From Halobacteriales archaeon QS_6_71_20 (GTDB lineage: Archaea; Halobacteriota; Halobacteria; Halobacteriales; Haloferacaceae), in contig PXRU01000020.1 in NCBI GenBank assembly GCA_003020945.1, positions 1 through 64,000 on the forward strand: 64,000 nt of DNA, in the 5' to 3' direction. Below, piece after piece: positions 55,947 to 64,000 of the stretch. The notes beneath the pieces were generated by a model. That model worked only from the letters and a program-made list of their open reading frames with translations. It was not told the origin of the DNA and made no database searches. Position 1 is the stretch's first letter, and each line of letters starts with the position of its first letter. Both the position numbers and the translations under genes were made by a program.

Positions 55947-56687
55947 ATGGACCGCCGGACCGCTCGCGGCCCGACGACCGGCCGAGGTGCCGCCCCCGAC
56001 CGCGGCGAGCCGACCGACGCCGACGCTCCCGTCGTCCTCTTCGACATGGACGGCGTGATCGTCGAGGGACGCGGAACGGCCGACGCCGTCCACGACCGCG
56101 CGCTCGACGACGTGCTCGCGGCGCGCGAACTCGACCCGGACGACGACGTTCGCTCGGCGCTCTCGGGATACGAGTACACCGATACGTTCGTCGGGGCGGC
56201 CGAGGCGCTCGGCGTCGACCCCGCCGATCTGTTCGCCGAGCGCGAGCGCCGCAGCGCGCGCCGGAGCAACGAGCGCCTCGCGGCCGGCGCGCGCGGGGTC
56301 TACCCCGACGTGGACGCGCTCGACCGGATCGCCGACCACGCGACCGTGGGGCTCGTCAGCAACAACTACCACCCGACCGTCGAGTTCGTCGTCGACCACT
56401 TCGGGCTCGACGCGTTCGCGCTCGCCCGCGGCCGCGACCTCGGCGTCGAGGGGTTCCGCCGCCGGAAGCCGGAGCCGTACTACCTGAACGAGGCCCTCTC
56501 CGCGCTCGGCGCGAGCGACGGGCTCTACGTCGGCGACCGCCGGATGGACCTCCTCGCGGCCGAGCGCGCCGGACTCGACGGCGTGTTCCTCCGGCGCGAC
56601 CACAACGCCGGGAAGGACCTCGATGTCCCGTGTACTGCGGAAGTCGGGTCGCTGACGGCGCTGATCCCGCTGGTCGCCGACGGGTAG
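55947..56687 (+). CDS. HAD-superfamily phosphatase, end of phn operon
   Basis: 246 residues. HAD motif I VVLFDMDGVIVEG, motif II VGLVSNN, motif III Lys in FRRRKPEPYYL, motif IV LYVGDRRMDLLAAER. The N-terminal 25 residues are an unusual Arg/Gly/Thr lead. It starts 1 base after the permease stop, so it belongs to the operon. It may dephosphorylate a product of phosphonate or phosphate-ester uptake. A phosphonoacetaldehyde hydrolase-type Lys was not seen, so a true phosphonatase is not supported. Confidence 0.82.
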   Translation: MDRRTARGPTTGRGAAPDRGEPTDADAPVVLFDMDGVIVEGRGTADAVHDRALDDVLAARELDPDDDVRSALSGYEYTDTFVGAAEALGVDPADLFAERERRSARRSNERLAAGARGVYPDVDALDRIADHATVGLVSNNYHPTVEFVVDHFGLDAFALARGRDLGVEGFRRRKPEPYYLNEALSALGASDGLYVGDRRMDLLAAERAGLDGVFLRRDHNAGKDLDVPCTAEVGSLTALIPLVADG

Positions 56688-57002
56688 CCGCCCCGAGTCC
56701 GGGTTCCGGCTCCCCGGAACGACGCGGTGGGGATCGGCCTTCAGGAGCGATGAGGAGACGAACCGAACCGACACCGAGGTCGACCTCGACGCCTCGCCGG
56801 CGACCGAGACGAACCGACCGCCCGTGGGCACCCACGACACCGAGCGCGTTCCGGAGTGGCCGCCCGAGGAGATCGACCCCGCCCACGGCGACAGCGAGGA
56901 CCGCGACGAGGCCGACGGCCGACCGCCCGTGTCGCCGGCGGCACCGCGGATCTCGGCGCCGCGAGCGGAACCGATTAGTGCCAGCCACCGGAAGCGGGGG
57001 GT
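56688..57002 (+). other. Intergenic with an acidic coding-like remnant
   Basis: No complete gene is supported. One frame reads about 60 acidic haloarchaeal-type residues (SDEETNRTDTEVDLDASPAT ... RVPEWPPEEIDPAHGDSEDR) with no start and no natural end. It may be a remnant or a short protein with an undetected start. The right part carries the promoter of the 37-residue membrane protein gene. Confidence 0.3.
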
Positions 57003-57116
57003 ATGTCCGGAAAGACGAAACTGGTCGTGCTGTTCGGCGTCGTCGTGCTCCTGTACGTCCTCCTCGGCTCCGAGACGGAGCCAGTCGAGGTCGAAGTCGA
57101 GGACGACGACGAGTAG
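57003..57116 (+). CDS. 37-residue single-helix membrane protein
   Basis: A very short gene: a basic lead MSGKTK, one membrane helix (LVVLFGVVVLLYVLLG), and a strongly acidic tail (EPVEVEVEDDDE). The pattern recurs in haloarchaea as a small conserved protein; function unknown. It probably has a leaderless start. The stop is 80 bases before the next gene. Confidence 0.65.
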   Translation: MSGKTKLVVLFGVVVLLYVLLGSETEPVEVEVEDDDE

Positions 57117-57196
57117 CGGCCCGACCCTGCTCCCGGCGACGGCGGGGTGCCCCCGCCGTCCGAAACACGTACCCTCCCGAGCGGTCAACGCCCCGT

Positions 57197-58099
57197 ATGA
57201 CCGAGTACGGGGTCGTCACGCGCAACGCCGAGGAGGTGGAGTGGCCTGACTTCGACCGCGGCTTCTACGAGGTGAAGGACGTGACCGGGCGCTCGGCGGA
57301 GCCGCTCGCGACGGGCGTCAGCATGGTGTCGTGTTTCGGCGACAACGCCGCCGCGGAGGCGACGCCGGAGATCGTCCCGGTCAACGAGGCCGGCGAGCCC
57401 GCCACCCGCGACCGCGACTACTTCGACTGGGCGTACGTCTGTCCGACCCACGAGGAGTACCGCCGAGGGCTGCTGGAGATACTCGAGGACTGCGCGGCCG
57501 TCAACCCGGACGTGCGTCTCGACGACGTCGGATTCCCCCGGGAGGGGTACTGCCACTGCGACCGGTGCGAGCGGGCGTTCGCCGAGTGGACGGAGCGACG
57601 CTCCGCCGAGGAGGCGAGCGACGCGGGGGTGCGGGACGGCGACCACGACGACTGGACGGCGTGGCGCGCGTCGGTGATCACCGACTTCGTCGCCGAGGCG
57701 ACCGACCGGGTCCCCGGTCGCGTTTACCTCACCCTCTACCCGGACCCGTACCCGGGTCACCTGTACGAGCGCGCCGGCCTCGACCTGGAGGCGCTTTCCG
57801 AGCACGTCGACGAGTTCGTCGTCCCGCTGTACGACATCGACTACGGGACGACGTACTGGCTGGAGACGATCGCGAAGGGGTTCCGGAGCCGCCTCGCGGA
57901 TCTGCCCGTCGAGTTCTCGGTGGAGCTGTACGCCGTGAACGTCGACATCGACGACCTGAACCACGCCGCGGAGGTCGCGGCCGAGTACGGGAAGGACGTG
58001 TTCTTCGGCTACGACGCGAGCAACGCCGCGGCGGCGCTGCGGCGACGGAAGGCGGACGGGCGGGAGGGAAGAGAGTTCGGAGCGAGCGAGGCCGAGTGA
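57197..58099 (+). CDS. Conserved haloarchaeal protein, TIM-barrel-like
   Basis: 300 residues, function unknown. Repeating beta-strand/helix units resemble a glycosidase-type TIM barrel (FDWAYVCPTHEEYRRGLLEI, RLDDVGFPREGYCHCDRCER, GRVYLTLYPDPYPGHLYE, DEFVVPLYDIDYGTTYWL, VEFSVELYAVNVDIDDLN). A CHCDRC cluster in the middle could bind a metal. Late acidic residues may be catalytic. The tail after residue 285 is low-complexity (ADGREGREFGASEAE). Confidence 0.65.
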   Translation: MTEYGVVTRNAEEVEWPDFDRGFYEVKDVTGRSAEPLATGVSMVSCFGDNAAAEATPEIVPVNEAGEPATRDRDYFDWAYVCPTHEEYRRGLLEILEDCAAVNPDVRLDDVGFPREGYCHCDRCERAFAEWTERRSAEEASDAGVRDGDHDDWTAWRASVITDFVAEATDRVPGRVYLTLYPDPYPGHLYERAGLDLEALSEHVDEFVVPLYDIDYGTTYWLETIAKGFRSRLADLPVEFSVELYAVNVDIDDLNHAAEVAAEYGKDVFFGYDASNAAAALRRRKADGREGREFGASEAE

Positions 58100-58286
58100 A
58101 ACGAGGTCTCGAAGCGAGTGGGGAGCGAGGCGGCCCGCGAGCAGTACGAGGCCGAACGGCGGTGAGCGCTTGAGAGAGCGGCGGAGCAGTCCCTGTCGCT
58201 TCGCCCACCGAGCGACGGAGTCGACGCGACGCACGATCTCGGTCGAGCGAGTCGGTTCACCCCTCGGCCCCGGTCCCGGTTCGGGG

Positions 58287-58412
58287 CTACGACAGCGGCC
58301 CGTACGCGAACGCCCAGACGACGACGATCCCGAGCATCGTGATGAACCCCGCGACGCCGGCGAGGACGAGCAACATTCCGCCGGTCGCCTTCGTCTGCTC
58401 CTGATCGGCCAT
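58287..58412 (-). CDS. 41-residue membrane protein
   Basis: Opens MADQEQTKATGG, then one hydrophobic helix (LVLAGVAGFITMLGIVVVWA) and a short tail FAYGPLS. Typical size and shape for the small haloarchaeal membrane proteins of unknown role. ATG at 58412 gives a clean N-terminus; longer in-frame readings to 58637 are antisense to the next gene. Confidence 0.6.
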   Translation of the reverse strand: MADQEQTKATGGMLLVLAGVAGFITMLGIVVVWAFAYGPLS

Positions 58413-58509
58413 ACCGCCCAGAGGGCCCCGACCGTAATAGGTCCCGCGGCGCTCGGCTTTTGTGGGTCGCACCCTGACGCCCGGCGTGTCCGCGTCGCCG
58501 CCGCCGTCG

Positions 58510-58962
58510 ATGCTCCATCCGGAGGGCCGCACCGCCCCGTCCGAGGAGACCGGTCCGTGGCGGGCGCTCCTCCTCGGGGGGACCGTCGCGTGGCTCTGTC
58601 TGTTCGCGCTCGAACGGGAACTGCTCGCGGCCGGCACCTCCCCGTGGGCGCTGGTCCGGAGCGCGTACTCGCTGGTCGTCGCGCCCGCGGTGGCGGCGGC
58701 GCTGCTCCAGGACGCACGGGTCCGGGGCGACTCGGCCGTGGCGGTCGGCGACGCCGAAGCGAGGGCGGACCGAGCCGTCGACGGACCCGACGGGGGCGAT
58801 CCCGAAGCTATCGGCGGGGACGAATCACAGTCCGCTCCGGAGCGGCCCGACGGGGAGCGGTCGGGAATGGGTCGCGCGCGGTTCGGCTACGCGTTGGTCG
58901 CGCTGGCGTTCCCGCCGGTGTGTCTCGTCTACCTCCTCCACCAGCGGCGGATCGCGGCGTAG
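58510..58962 (+). CDS. Membrane protein with acidic loop
   Basis: 150 residues. Three hydrophobic helices: LLLGGTVAWLCLFALERELL, LVRSAYSLVVAPAVAAALLQ, and GYALVALAFPPVCLVYLL. A 55-residue acidic and glycine-rich loop separates helices 2 and 3. No known family. Start at MLHPEGRTAP, with the longer upstream frame judged spurious. Confidence 0.6.
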   Translation: MLHPEGRTAPSEETGPWRALLLGGTVAWLCLFALERELLAAGTSPWALVRSAYSLVVAPAVAAALLQDARVRGDSAVAVGDAEARADRAVDGPDGGDPEAIGGDESQSAPERPDGERSGMGRARFGYALVALAFPPVCLVYLLHQRRIAA

Positions 58963-59066
58963 ACCGGGAGGTCTGACAGGGCGGGTGCGCCGCGTCGGCC
59001 GACGTGCGCTCCCGACCGGGCCGCACCGACCGAACAATCATTACCGTCACCCGCAACCTCGACGGT

Positions 59067-59918
59067 GTGATAGACGAGACGGTGCGGCGGATCGAGGAGC
59101 TGGAGACACAGAGCGCGTCGCTGGTCGCGGTCGACGCGGCGGAGGCGCTCGCCGAACTCGCCGACCGGGAGTTCCGCAGCGTCGAGGCGTTCGACCGGGC
59201 GCTGGAGCGCAACAGCCGGGCGCTCCGGCAGGCCAACGAGTCGCACGCGCCGCTGCACACCACACAGCGGCGGATCCTCGAGGCGGTCGCCGAGTCGGAG
59301 ACGGACACGGTCGCCGGGCGCGCGGAGGCGCTGCGTTCGGCCGTCGAGGACGTCGTCCGGCGCGTCGAGACGAGCAAGGACCGGGCGGGCGAGCGGGCCG
59401 CCGAGCTGATCGACGACGGCGACGCCCTCCTGACCCACGAGAACTCCTCGACGGTGATGGCCGCGCTCGAACACGCGCTGGCGGACGGGACGGAGTTCGA
59501 CCTGTACGTCACCGAGTCGCGGCCGCGGTTCCTCGGCCGCCGGACGGCGCGTCGGCTCGCCGGCCGCGACGGCGTGGACGTGACACTCATCGTCGACAAC
59601 GCGGCCGGCCACGTCCTCGGGGAGTGCGACCGCGTGTTCGTCGGGATGAACTGCCTCATCGACGACACCGTCTACAACCGGATCGGGACGTACCAGATCG
59701 CCACCGCGGCCGCCGACAGCGACGTTCCCCTGACGGTCGTGGCCGCCTCCGCGAAGTTCGTCGGCGGCGAGTTCTCCTTCACTAACACCGACCGCGCCCC
59801 CTCTGAGGTGCTGCGCGAGCCCGCGGACGGGTTCGGCGCCGCCAACCCCGGCTACGACGCCACGCCGCTACGACTCGTGGACGCCATCGCCACCGAGGAC
59901 GACGTTATTAAGTTCTGA
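59067..59918 (+). CDS. eIF-2B alpha/beta/delta-like protein
   Basis: 283 residues from the GTG at 59067 (VIDETVRRIEELETQSASL). The family fold includes LLTHENSSTVMAALEHAL and VFVGMNCLIDDTVYNRIGTY, the latter with the conserved Asp. Archaeal ribose-1,5-bisphosphate isomerases of this family use a Cys in the first motif; here that position reads THENSST with no Cys. A regulatory or unknown role is therefore more likely than an isomerase. A catcatta-like element about 20-30 bases upstream fits the start. Confidence 0.75.
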   Translation: MIDETVRRIEELETQSASLVAVDAAEALAELADREFRSVEAFDRALERNSRALRQANESHAPLHTTQRRILEAVAESETDTVAGRAEALRSAVEDVVRRVETSKDRAGERAAELIDDGDALLTHENSSTVMAALEHALADGTEFDLYVTESRPRFLGRRTARRLAGRDGVDVTLIVDNAAGHVLGECDRVFVGMNCLIDDTVYNRIGTYQIATAAADSDVPLTVVAASAKFVGGEFSFTNTDRAPSEVLREPADGFGAANPGYDATPLRLVDAIATEDDVIKF

Positions 59919-59970
59919 GCCGCGACGCCGAAGGCGCGGAGTCTTTGGTCGTACCCGCGAACGCTATCAC

Positions 59971-61218
59971 ATGGACCTGTACGACCGGCTGTACGAGCTG
60001 TACGCCGAGTTCGACACCGGGACGCTGCGCGCGTACCGCGAGTTCGTCGACCTGTTCCCGCCGCTGGACTCGCGGGTCGCGCTCGACCGCTGGGACGAGG
60101 CGAACGCCGACCTGACCGAGCGCCGCGAGCGGATCGAGCGTGCGTTCGCCGACGGCGCGGCGCTCTCGGAAGTGGCCGCGATGGCCGACCGCGAGGCGGC
60201 GTTCACCGCCCTCGACCTCCACGGCCGGTACGGCCGCGCGCCCGACGCGCTCGTGCTCGACGTGGACGAGACGCTACGCTCGGCCGGCGACACGGACAAC
60301 GAGATCCCCCGCGAGACGCTGCACCTCCTCACCGAGTTCGCCGAGCGCGACGTGCCGCTGGTGATCTGCACCGGACAGACCCTGGAGAACGTGAAGGGGT
60401 TTCTCATCCAGGGGCTGGGCAACGAACTCGTCCACTCCGGCGACGTCTCCGTCGTCTACGAGGCCGGCGCGGGCGTGTTCACGCCCGGCAGCGGCGCCGA
60501 CACCAAGCGCCTGCTGTACGACGACCTCGACGACGAGGTTCGGGGCGTCGTCGACCACGTGCGCGACGGGGTGCTCCGGGCGGCGCCCGAGCGGGTCCGC
60601 CGCGGCTGTCACCTCCAGGGCAACGAGTTCAACGTCACGCTCAAGCCCAACTACGAGACCGGCAGCGACGACGCCGAGGCGGTCGTCGACGAGGCGATGG
60701 CGCACCTGCTGAGTCTGGTCGGCGACGCCGTCGGCGAGCGGACGGGCGTCGACGACGGGGCCGCCGCCGCCCGCGCGTTCTACGCCGACGCCGACCCGGA
60801 GATCGCGGGCGCGCTGGAGCGGGCCGGCGCGGACGTGCCCGACGCCGTCCCGCCGGCGGCGACGCCGCTGTTCGAGCGCCTGGAGGTGGCGCTGTACCGC
60901 GCCGACGCCGCCGAACTCGCCGCCGCCGACCTCGACAAGGCCGCCGGCGTGGAGGCGTCGCTGGACGTGCTCGGCGTCGAGGACCCGTTCGTCTGCGTGA
61001 TGGGCGACTCCAAGTCGGATCTGCGGGTGATGGAGTGGGCGGCCGACGCCGACGCCGGCGTCGCCGCCGCGCCCGAGCACGCCTCCGCGAGCGTGCTGGA
61101 CCACGTCCGCGCCACCGACGACCTCGTGTTCGCGCCCGGCGGCGCGGCCGACGTGCTCCGGACGATGTACGCGTGGCGGTGTCTGGCGGACCTGAACGGC
61201 GGGGGCGGGCGCGAGTGA
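59971..61218 (+). CDS. Haloarchaeal HAD hydrolase (HAD-IIB-like)
   Basis: 415 residues. The first 85 residues are helical (DLYDRLYELYAEFDTGTLRA). HAD motif I is ALVLDVDETLRSAG (residues about 93-106), motif II is VPLVICTGQTLENVKG, and motif IV is VCVMGDSKSDLRVMEWAADA. The cap region is large, with GCHLQGNEFNVTLKPNYE. It may act on a sugar phosphate. It follows the eIF-2B-like gene by 52 bases in the same direction. Confidence 0.75.
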   Translation: MDLYDRLYELYAEFDTGTLRAYREFVDLFPPLDSRVALDRWDEANADLTERRERIERAFADGAALSEVAAMADREAAFTALDLHGRYGRAPDALVLDVDETLRSAGDTDNEIPRETLHLLTEFAERDVPLVICTGQTLENVKGFLIQGLGNELVHSGDVSVVYEAGAGVFTPGSGADTKRLLYDDLDDEVRGVVDHVRDGVLRAAPERVRRGCHLQGNEFNVTLKPNYETGSDDAEAVVDEAMAHLLSLVGDAVGERTGVDDGAAAARAFYADADPEIAGALERAGADVPDAVPPAATPLFERLEVALYRADAAELAAADLDKAAGVEASLDVLGVEDPFVCVMGDSKSDLRVMEWAADADAGVAAAPEHASASVLDHVRATDDLVFAPGGAADVLRTMYAWRCLADLNGGGGRE

Positions 61219-61323
61219 GGACGGAGCGTCGGGCGGGGTCCGGGCGCTGGCGGCGAGCGACCGGTCTACAACCTTCGGGAACGGGACAGAAACGACTGTG
61301 CCGCGCCCGTACCAAGGGTCCGT

Positions 61324-61980
61324 ATGGTCCGTGCGGTCTGTTTCGACCTCGACGGGACGTTGTTCGACGACGAACAGTACGTCCGTGCCGGGCTCCGGGA
61401 GGCCGCACGGGCGCTCGAGGCCGAGACGGGACGCGATCTTCACGAGGAGTTCGTCGCCGCGTACTTCGACGACGGCGTTCGCGAGGGAACGTTCGACCAC
61501 GTCCTCGAGGCGGAGGGGCTGTCGACCGAACACGTCCCGACGCTCGTGACGGCGTATCACGACAGCGACGAACCGTTGACGCCGTATCCGGAGTCGAGAC
61601 CGGTCCTCGAGCGGCTGGCGACCGAACACGATCTCGGCCTGCTGACGGGCGGGCGGAACGGCCGGTCCAAGCTCGAGCGTCTGAGCCTCGCCGGGTACTT
61701 CGACGCCGTCGTCGTGACGGCCGACATGGGCGCGAGCAAACGCACGGCCGAGCCGTTTCGACGGCTCCTCGAAGAGCTGGACGCGGATCCGGAAGAAGCG
61801 GTGTACGTGGGCGACAGGCCGCCGCTCGACGTCGTCCAGCCGAACCGGCTGGGGATATACACCGTGCTGGTCACGACAGGGTTCAGGACGGCCGACCCGA
61901 CCTCCGCCGCCGAATCGCCGGACGCGACGATAGACCGCCTCGACGAGTTGCCCGATACCGTCGCGGCCCTCGGCGACTGA
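61324..61980 (+). CDS. HAD-IA hydrolase
   Basis: 218 residues. Motif I VRAVCFDLDGTLFDDEQYVR, motif II LGLLTGGRNGRSK, motif III Lys in MGASKRTAEPFRRL, motif IV VYVGDRPPLDVVQPNRLG. A small helical cap lies between motifs I and II. Substrate unknown. It and the next two genes form a block of surface-sugar or small-molecule modification enzymes at the right edge. Confidence 0.82.
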   Translation: MVRAVCFDLDGTLFDDEQYVRAGLREAARALEAETGRDLHEEFVAAYFDDGVREGTFDHVLEAEGLSTEHVPTLVTAYHDSDEPLTPYPESRPVLERLATEHDLGLLTGGRNGRSKLERLSLAGYFDAVVVTADMGASKRTAEPFRRLLEELDADPEEAVYVGDRPPLDVVQPNRLGIYTVLVTTGFRTADPTSAAESPDATIDRLDELPDTVAALGD

Positions 61981-62081
61981 GACCGCCGCTCGCGTCGGCG
62001 GGACCGTCGCCGGAACCGGTCGGCACCGGCCTGTAATCCTGTCGATGTTTTACCTCGGCCGAGGACGCTGTTCCCAGTCGT

Positions 62082-63089
62082 ATGGCCACAGTCATGGTTA
62101 CGGGCGTCGGCGGAACGGGACCGATCGCCACCGTCCGGTCGTTGCGCCGAACCACCGCACACGAGATCGTCGGTGTGGACATGGACCCCGAGGCGGCGGG
62201 CCTCCACATCGCCGACGAGGGGGCGGTCGTTCCGCGAGCCACGGCCGACGCCTGGCCCGAAGAGACGGCCGCCCGTGTTCGGGAGTTCGACGTCGACGCC
62301 CTGGTCCCCCTGGTAGACGAGGAACTCCCCCGACTGCCGGACCTCCGCCGTGCCCTGGACGAGCCGTTGCCGATCGTCGCTCCCCGCCCCGAGGCGGTCT
62401 CGCTCGCGCTCGACAAGTACCGGATATCGACGTTCCTGAGCGAGCGCGGCCTCGGGGTTCCGCGGACGCTCCTCGCGAGCGACCTCGACGCCCGGTCGTC
62501 GGTCCCCTTCCCGCTGATCGCGAAACCCCGTCGGGGTCGCGGCAGCCGCGACGTCGAGGTGCTGGACGCCCGCGACGACCTCGGACCCTATCTCGACGGG
62601 ACCGGTCAGTCGCCCGAGGAGGTCGTCCTTCAGGAGTACGTCGAGGGGACGGAGTACACGACCAGCATCGTGGCGACCCGCGACGACCGGCTCCTCGGTG
62701 TCGTTCCCAAGGAGGTCATCACGAAGGAGGGGAACACGATGCGCGGCGTCACCCGCGACGCGCCCGACGTGCGGGCCGCCTGCCGGCGGCTGTTCGAACA
62801 CCTCGCCCCCGCCGGCCCGATGAACGCCCAGCAGATCGTCTCGGCGGAGACCGGCGACGTCAACACCATCGAGATCAACCCGCGGTTCTCCTCGACGGCG
62901 TGTCTCACCGTCGCCGCCGGCGTCGACGAGATCGACCTGCTCGTCCGCGACGCGGTCGGCGAGTCCGTCGAGCCGGCGGACCCCTACGAGCGGGACCTAC
63001 ATCTCGTTCGGTACACCGACCAACTGTTCCTCCCGGAAGGGACGCTGGAGCGGCGTCACGACGATGAAGCCGTCCGGACGGACGACTGA
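62082..63089 (+). CDS. ATP-grasp ligase (carbamoyl-phosphate synthase-like)
   Basis: 335 residues. N-terminal Rossmann part MATVMVTGVGGTGPIATVRS; the ATP-grasp core has FPLIAKPRRGRGSRDVEV, VVLQEYVEGTEYTTSIVA, and the C-terminal metal site NTIEINPRFSSTACLTVAAG. Such proteins ligate an acid to an amine, and relatives occur in polysaccharide and sugar-modification clusters. Starts about 100 bases after the HAD gene. Confidence 0.83.
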   Translation: MATVMVTGVGGTGPIATVRSLRRTTAHEIVGVDMDPEAAGLHIADEGAVVPRATADAWPEETAARVREFDVDALVPLVDEELPRLPDLRRALDEPLPIVAPRPEAVSLALDKYRISTFLSERGLGVPRTLLASDLDARSSVPFPLIAKPRRGRGSRDVEVLDARDDLGPYLDGTGQSPEEVVLQEYVEGTEYTTSIVATRDDRLLGVVPKEVITKEGNTMRGVTRDAPDVRAACRRLFEHLAPAGPMNAQQIVSAETGDVNTIEINPRFSSTACLTVAAGVDEIDLLVRDAVGESVEPADPYERDLHLVRYTDQLFLPEGTLERRHDDEAVRTDD

Positions 63090-63173
63090 CTGGTCACCGC
63101 CGCGGCTCGGTCGAGAGGTATCCGGCGTGACTGAGTGACGGTGCGGTGTCGCGCGAGACCCGCCGGTCCCGCG

Positions 63174-63806
63174 CTATCTCGACACGCCGAACCCGTCCTC
63201 GAGGCACTCGGTGATCCGGATCAGTTGGAGCGCCTCGGCGTACTGCGAGTTCGCCTGCCGGCCGCGGAAGCGCGCGAGTCCCTTCATCGCCTCCGCCTCG
63301 AGATACTTCTTCGTGCGCTGGCTCTCGTGCGCCCGGATCGCCTCGATCTTCTGGTCGAGGATGTCGTACGGGAGCCTCGTGTAGAACTGGGGACTGAACG
63401 AGGAGCGCGTCGACGGTGACTCGAACGCGAGCACCTGATCGACGTTTCGGGTGGCCGCGATCGACGCGACCGCGGCGTTCCGGTGGTCCTGATGGGTGTC
63501 GTCCTCGGCGTGGATGTACGCGCGGTCGGCGCCGATGTCACGCACGTGCTCGTCGATCCGTTTCACGATCTCGCCGCCGGAGGGTACCTCCGTGTCCTCG
63601 TACCCCAGGAATCGGACATCGTCGACGTCGAGCGACCCGGCCGCGTCGGTCGCCTCCTCCTCGCGACGCGACCGATCGGAGAGCTCGCCGCCTCTCGTGA
63701 GAATCAGGAAGCGCACGGTGTGGCCCTGACTGCGATGGAGGGCGATCGCTCCCCCGACGCCGATCTCGATGTCGTCCGGGTGAGCCCCGATAGCGATGAC
63801 GTTCAT
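63174..63806 (-). CDS. PIG-L family deacetylase
   Basis: 210 residues. The zinc motif AHPDDIEIGVGGAIALHRSQ (AHPDD) is at the N-terminus, and HAEDDTHQDHRNAAVASI holds the later His pair (HxDH). Family members remove acetyl groups from N-acetylglucosamine or related sugars. Convergent with the ATP-grasp gene; a surface-sugar cluster probably continues past the window. ATG at 63806 gives MNVIAIGAHPDDIEI. Confidence 0.88.
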   Translation of the reverse strand: MNVIAIGAHPDDIEIGVGGAIALHRSQGHTVRFLILTRGGELSDRSRREEEATDAAGSLDVDDVRFLGYEDTEVPSGGEIVKRIDEHVRDIGADRAYIHAEDDTHQDHRNAAVASIAATRNVDQVLAFESPSTRSSFSPQFYTRLPYDILDQKIEAIRAHESQRTKKYLEAEAMKGLARFRGRQANSQYAEALQLIRITECLEDGFGVSR

Positions 63807-64000
63807 GGGTGTGTCTCCGGCGTCTCGAAGCGAATCCCCCGAACGGGTCCGCCCGGTCCCGGCGATGCCGTCCCGGCCGGGACCCGCTCGGCGGCTCACT
63901 TCGAGGCGGTCGTCCTTCCGTCGAAGTCGTGTCGTGCGAGTAACGTGGACGGCGGCGCTTAGTAACGAACCACCATACGTCGAGAAGCGTCCGCTTACGC

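Noticed and set aside
56824-57249. 141-codon frame over the 37-residue protein
   Set aside because: After about 60 acidic residues it runs out of frame through the small membrane gene into Ser/Arg-rich shadow sequence.

Overview
The window is chromosomal DNA from a haloarchaeon (class Halobacteria). Evidence: GC near 70% with a strong G/C third-position bias, very acidic proteins, Tat-type lipoprotein signals (RRxFL...GC), an archaeal transcription factor E, a UbiA prenyltransferase for archaeal ether lipids, a CetZ-type tubulin relative, a halocyanin, archaeal PyrB/PyrI, and many starts with no Shine-Dalgarno but a TATA-like box about 25-30 bases upstream (leaderless transcripts). The GC level would suit Halorubrum or a relative, but that is an inference.

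Layout, left to right. 0-4.5 kb: a conserved haloarchaeal block (hypothetical, tfe, DUF2110, DUF5803, phosphoglycolate phosphatase, HEWD protein, methyltransferase). 4.5-6.2 kb: a lower-GC patch with a decayed DUF433/DUF5615 toxin-antitoxin pair and an orphan gene. 6.4-12.5 kb: XPD/DinG-like Fe-S helicase, a subtilisin-like protein next to a membrane-anchored HTH regulator, and an MFS transporter. 12.6-18 kb: two glycosyltransferases, a zinc protein, a broken CetZ paralogue, dihydrofolate reductase, membrane proteins and an odd class II tRNA-like gene. 18-22.5 kb: MATE exporter, a zone of gene debris, a diacylglycerol-kinase-like protein and another low-GC patch with a Tat lipoprotein. 23-27.8 kb: a giant multi-domain surface protein. 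27.8-35 kb: kynureninase, MFS, esterase, AIR-synthase-like protein, FG-GAP/ASPIC protein and a Gly/Met-rich protein. 35-37 kb: low-GC genes ending at tRNA-Arg(UCG). 37-39.7 kb: ether-lipid prenyltransferase, RecA-like ATPase, CoA-binding protein. 39.9-48.4 kb: menaquinone genes menD, menB, menA and menC, with halocyanin, acyl-CoA ligase and 2Fe-2S ferredoxin. 48.5-52 kb: ASCH, ferritin-like and cupin proteins, then pyrBI. 52.3-56.7 kb: a phnD-phnC-phnE-phnE transporter operon with a HAD phosphatase. 57-64 kb: small membrane proteins, a TIM-barrel-like protein, an eIF-2B relative, two HAD hydrolases, and an ATP-grasp ligase next to a PIG-L deacetylase.

The most striking pattern is damage to otherwise recognisable genes. 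menD, menC and a cetZ paralogue each lack roughly 25-45 internal codons at a point where the reading frame also changes. A KaiC-like ATPase fragment and the toxin-antitoxin pair carry further frameshifts. If real, the menaquinone pathway encoded here would be broken at two steps; if not, the assembly has lost sequence at several points. Other notable items are the surface protein with 23-residue repeats, the class II tRNA-like gene with no U33 and a hairpin abutting its 5' end, and the subtilisin-like protein with no visible catalytic Asp, encoded beside a membrane-bound regulator.
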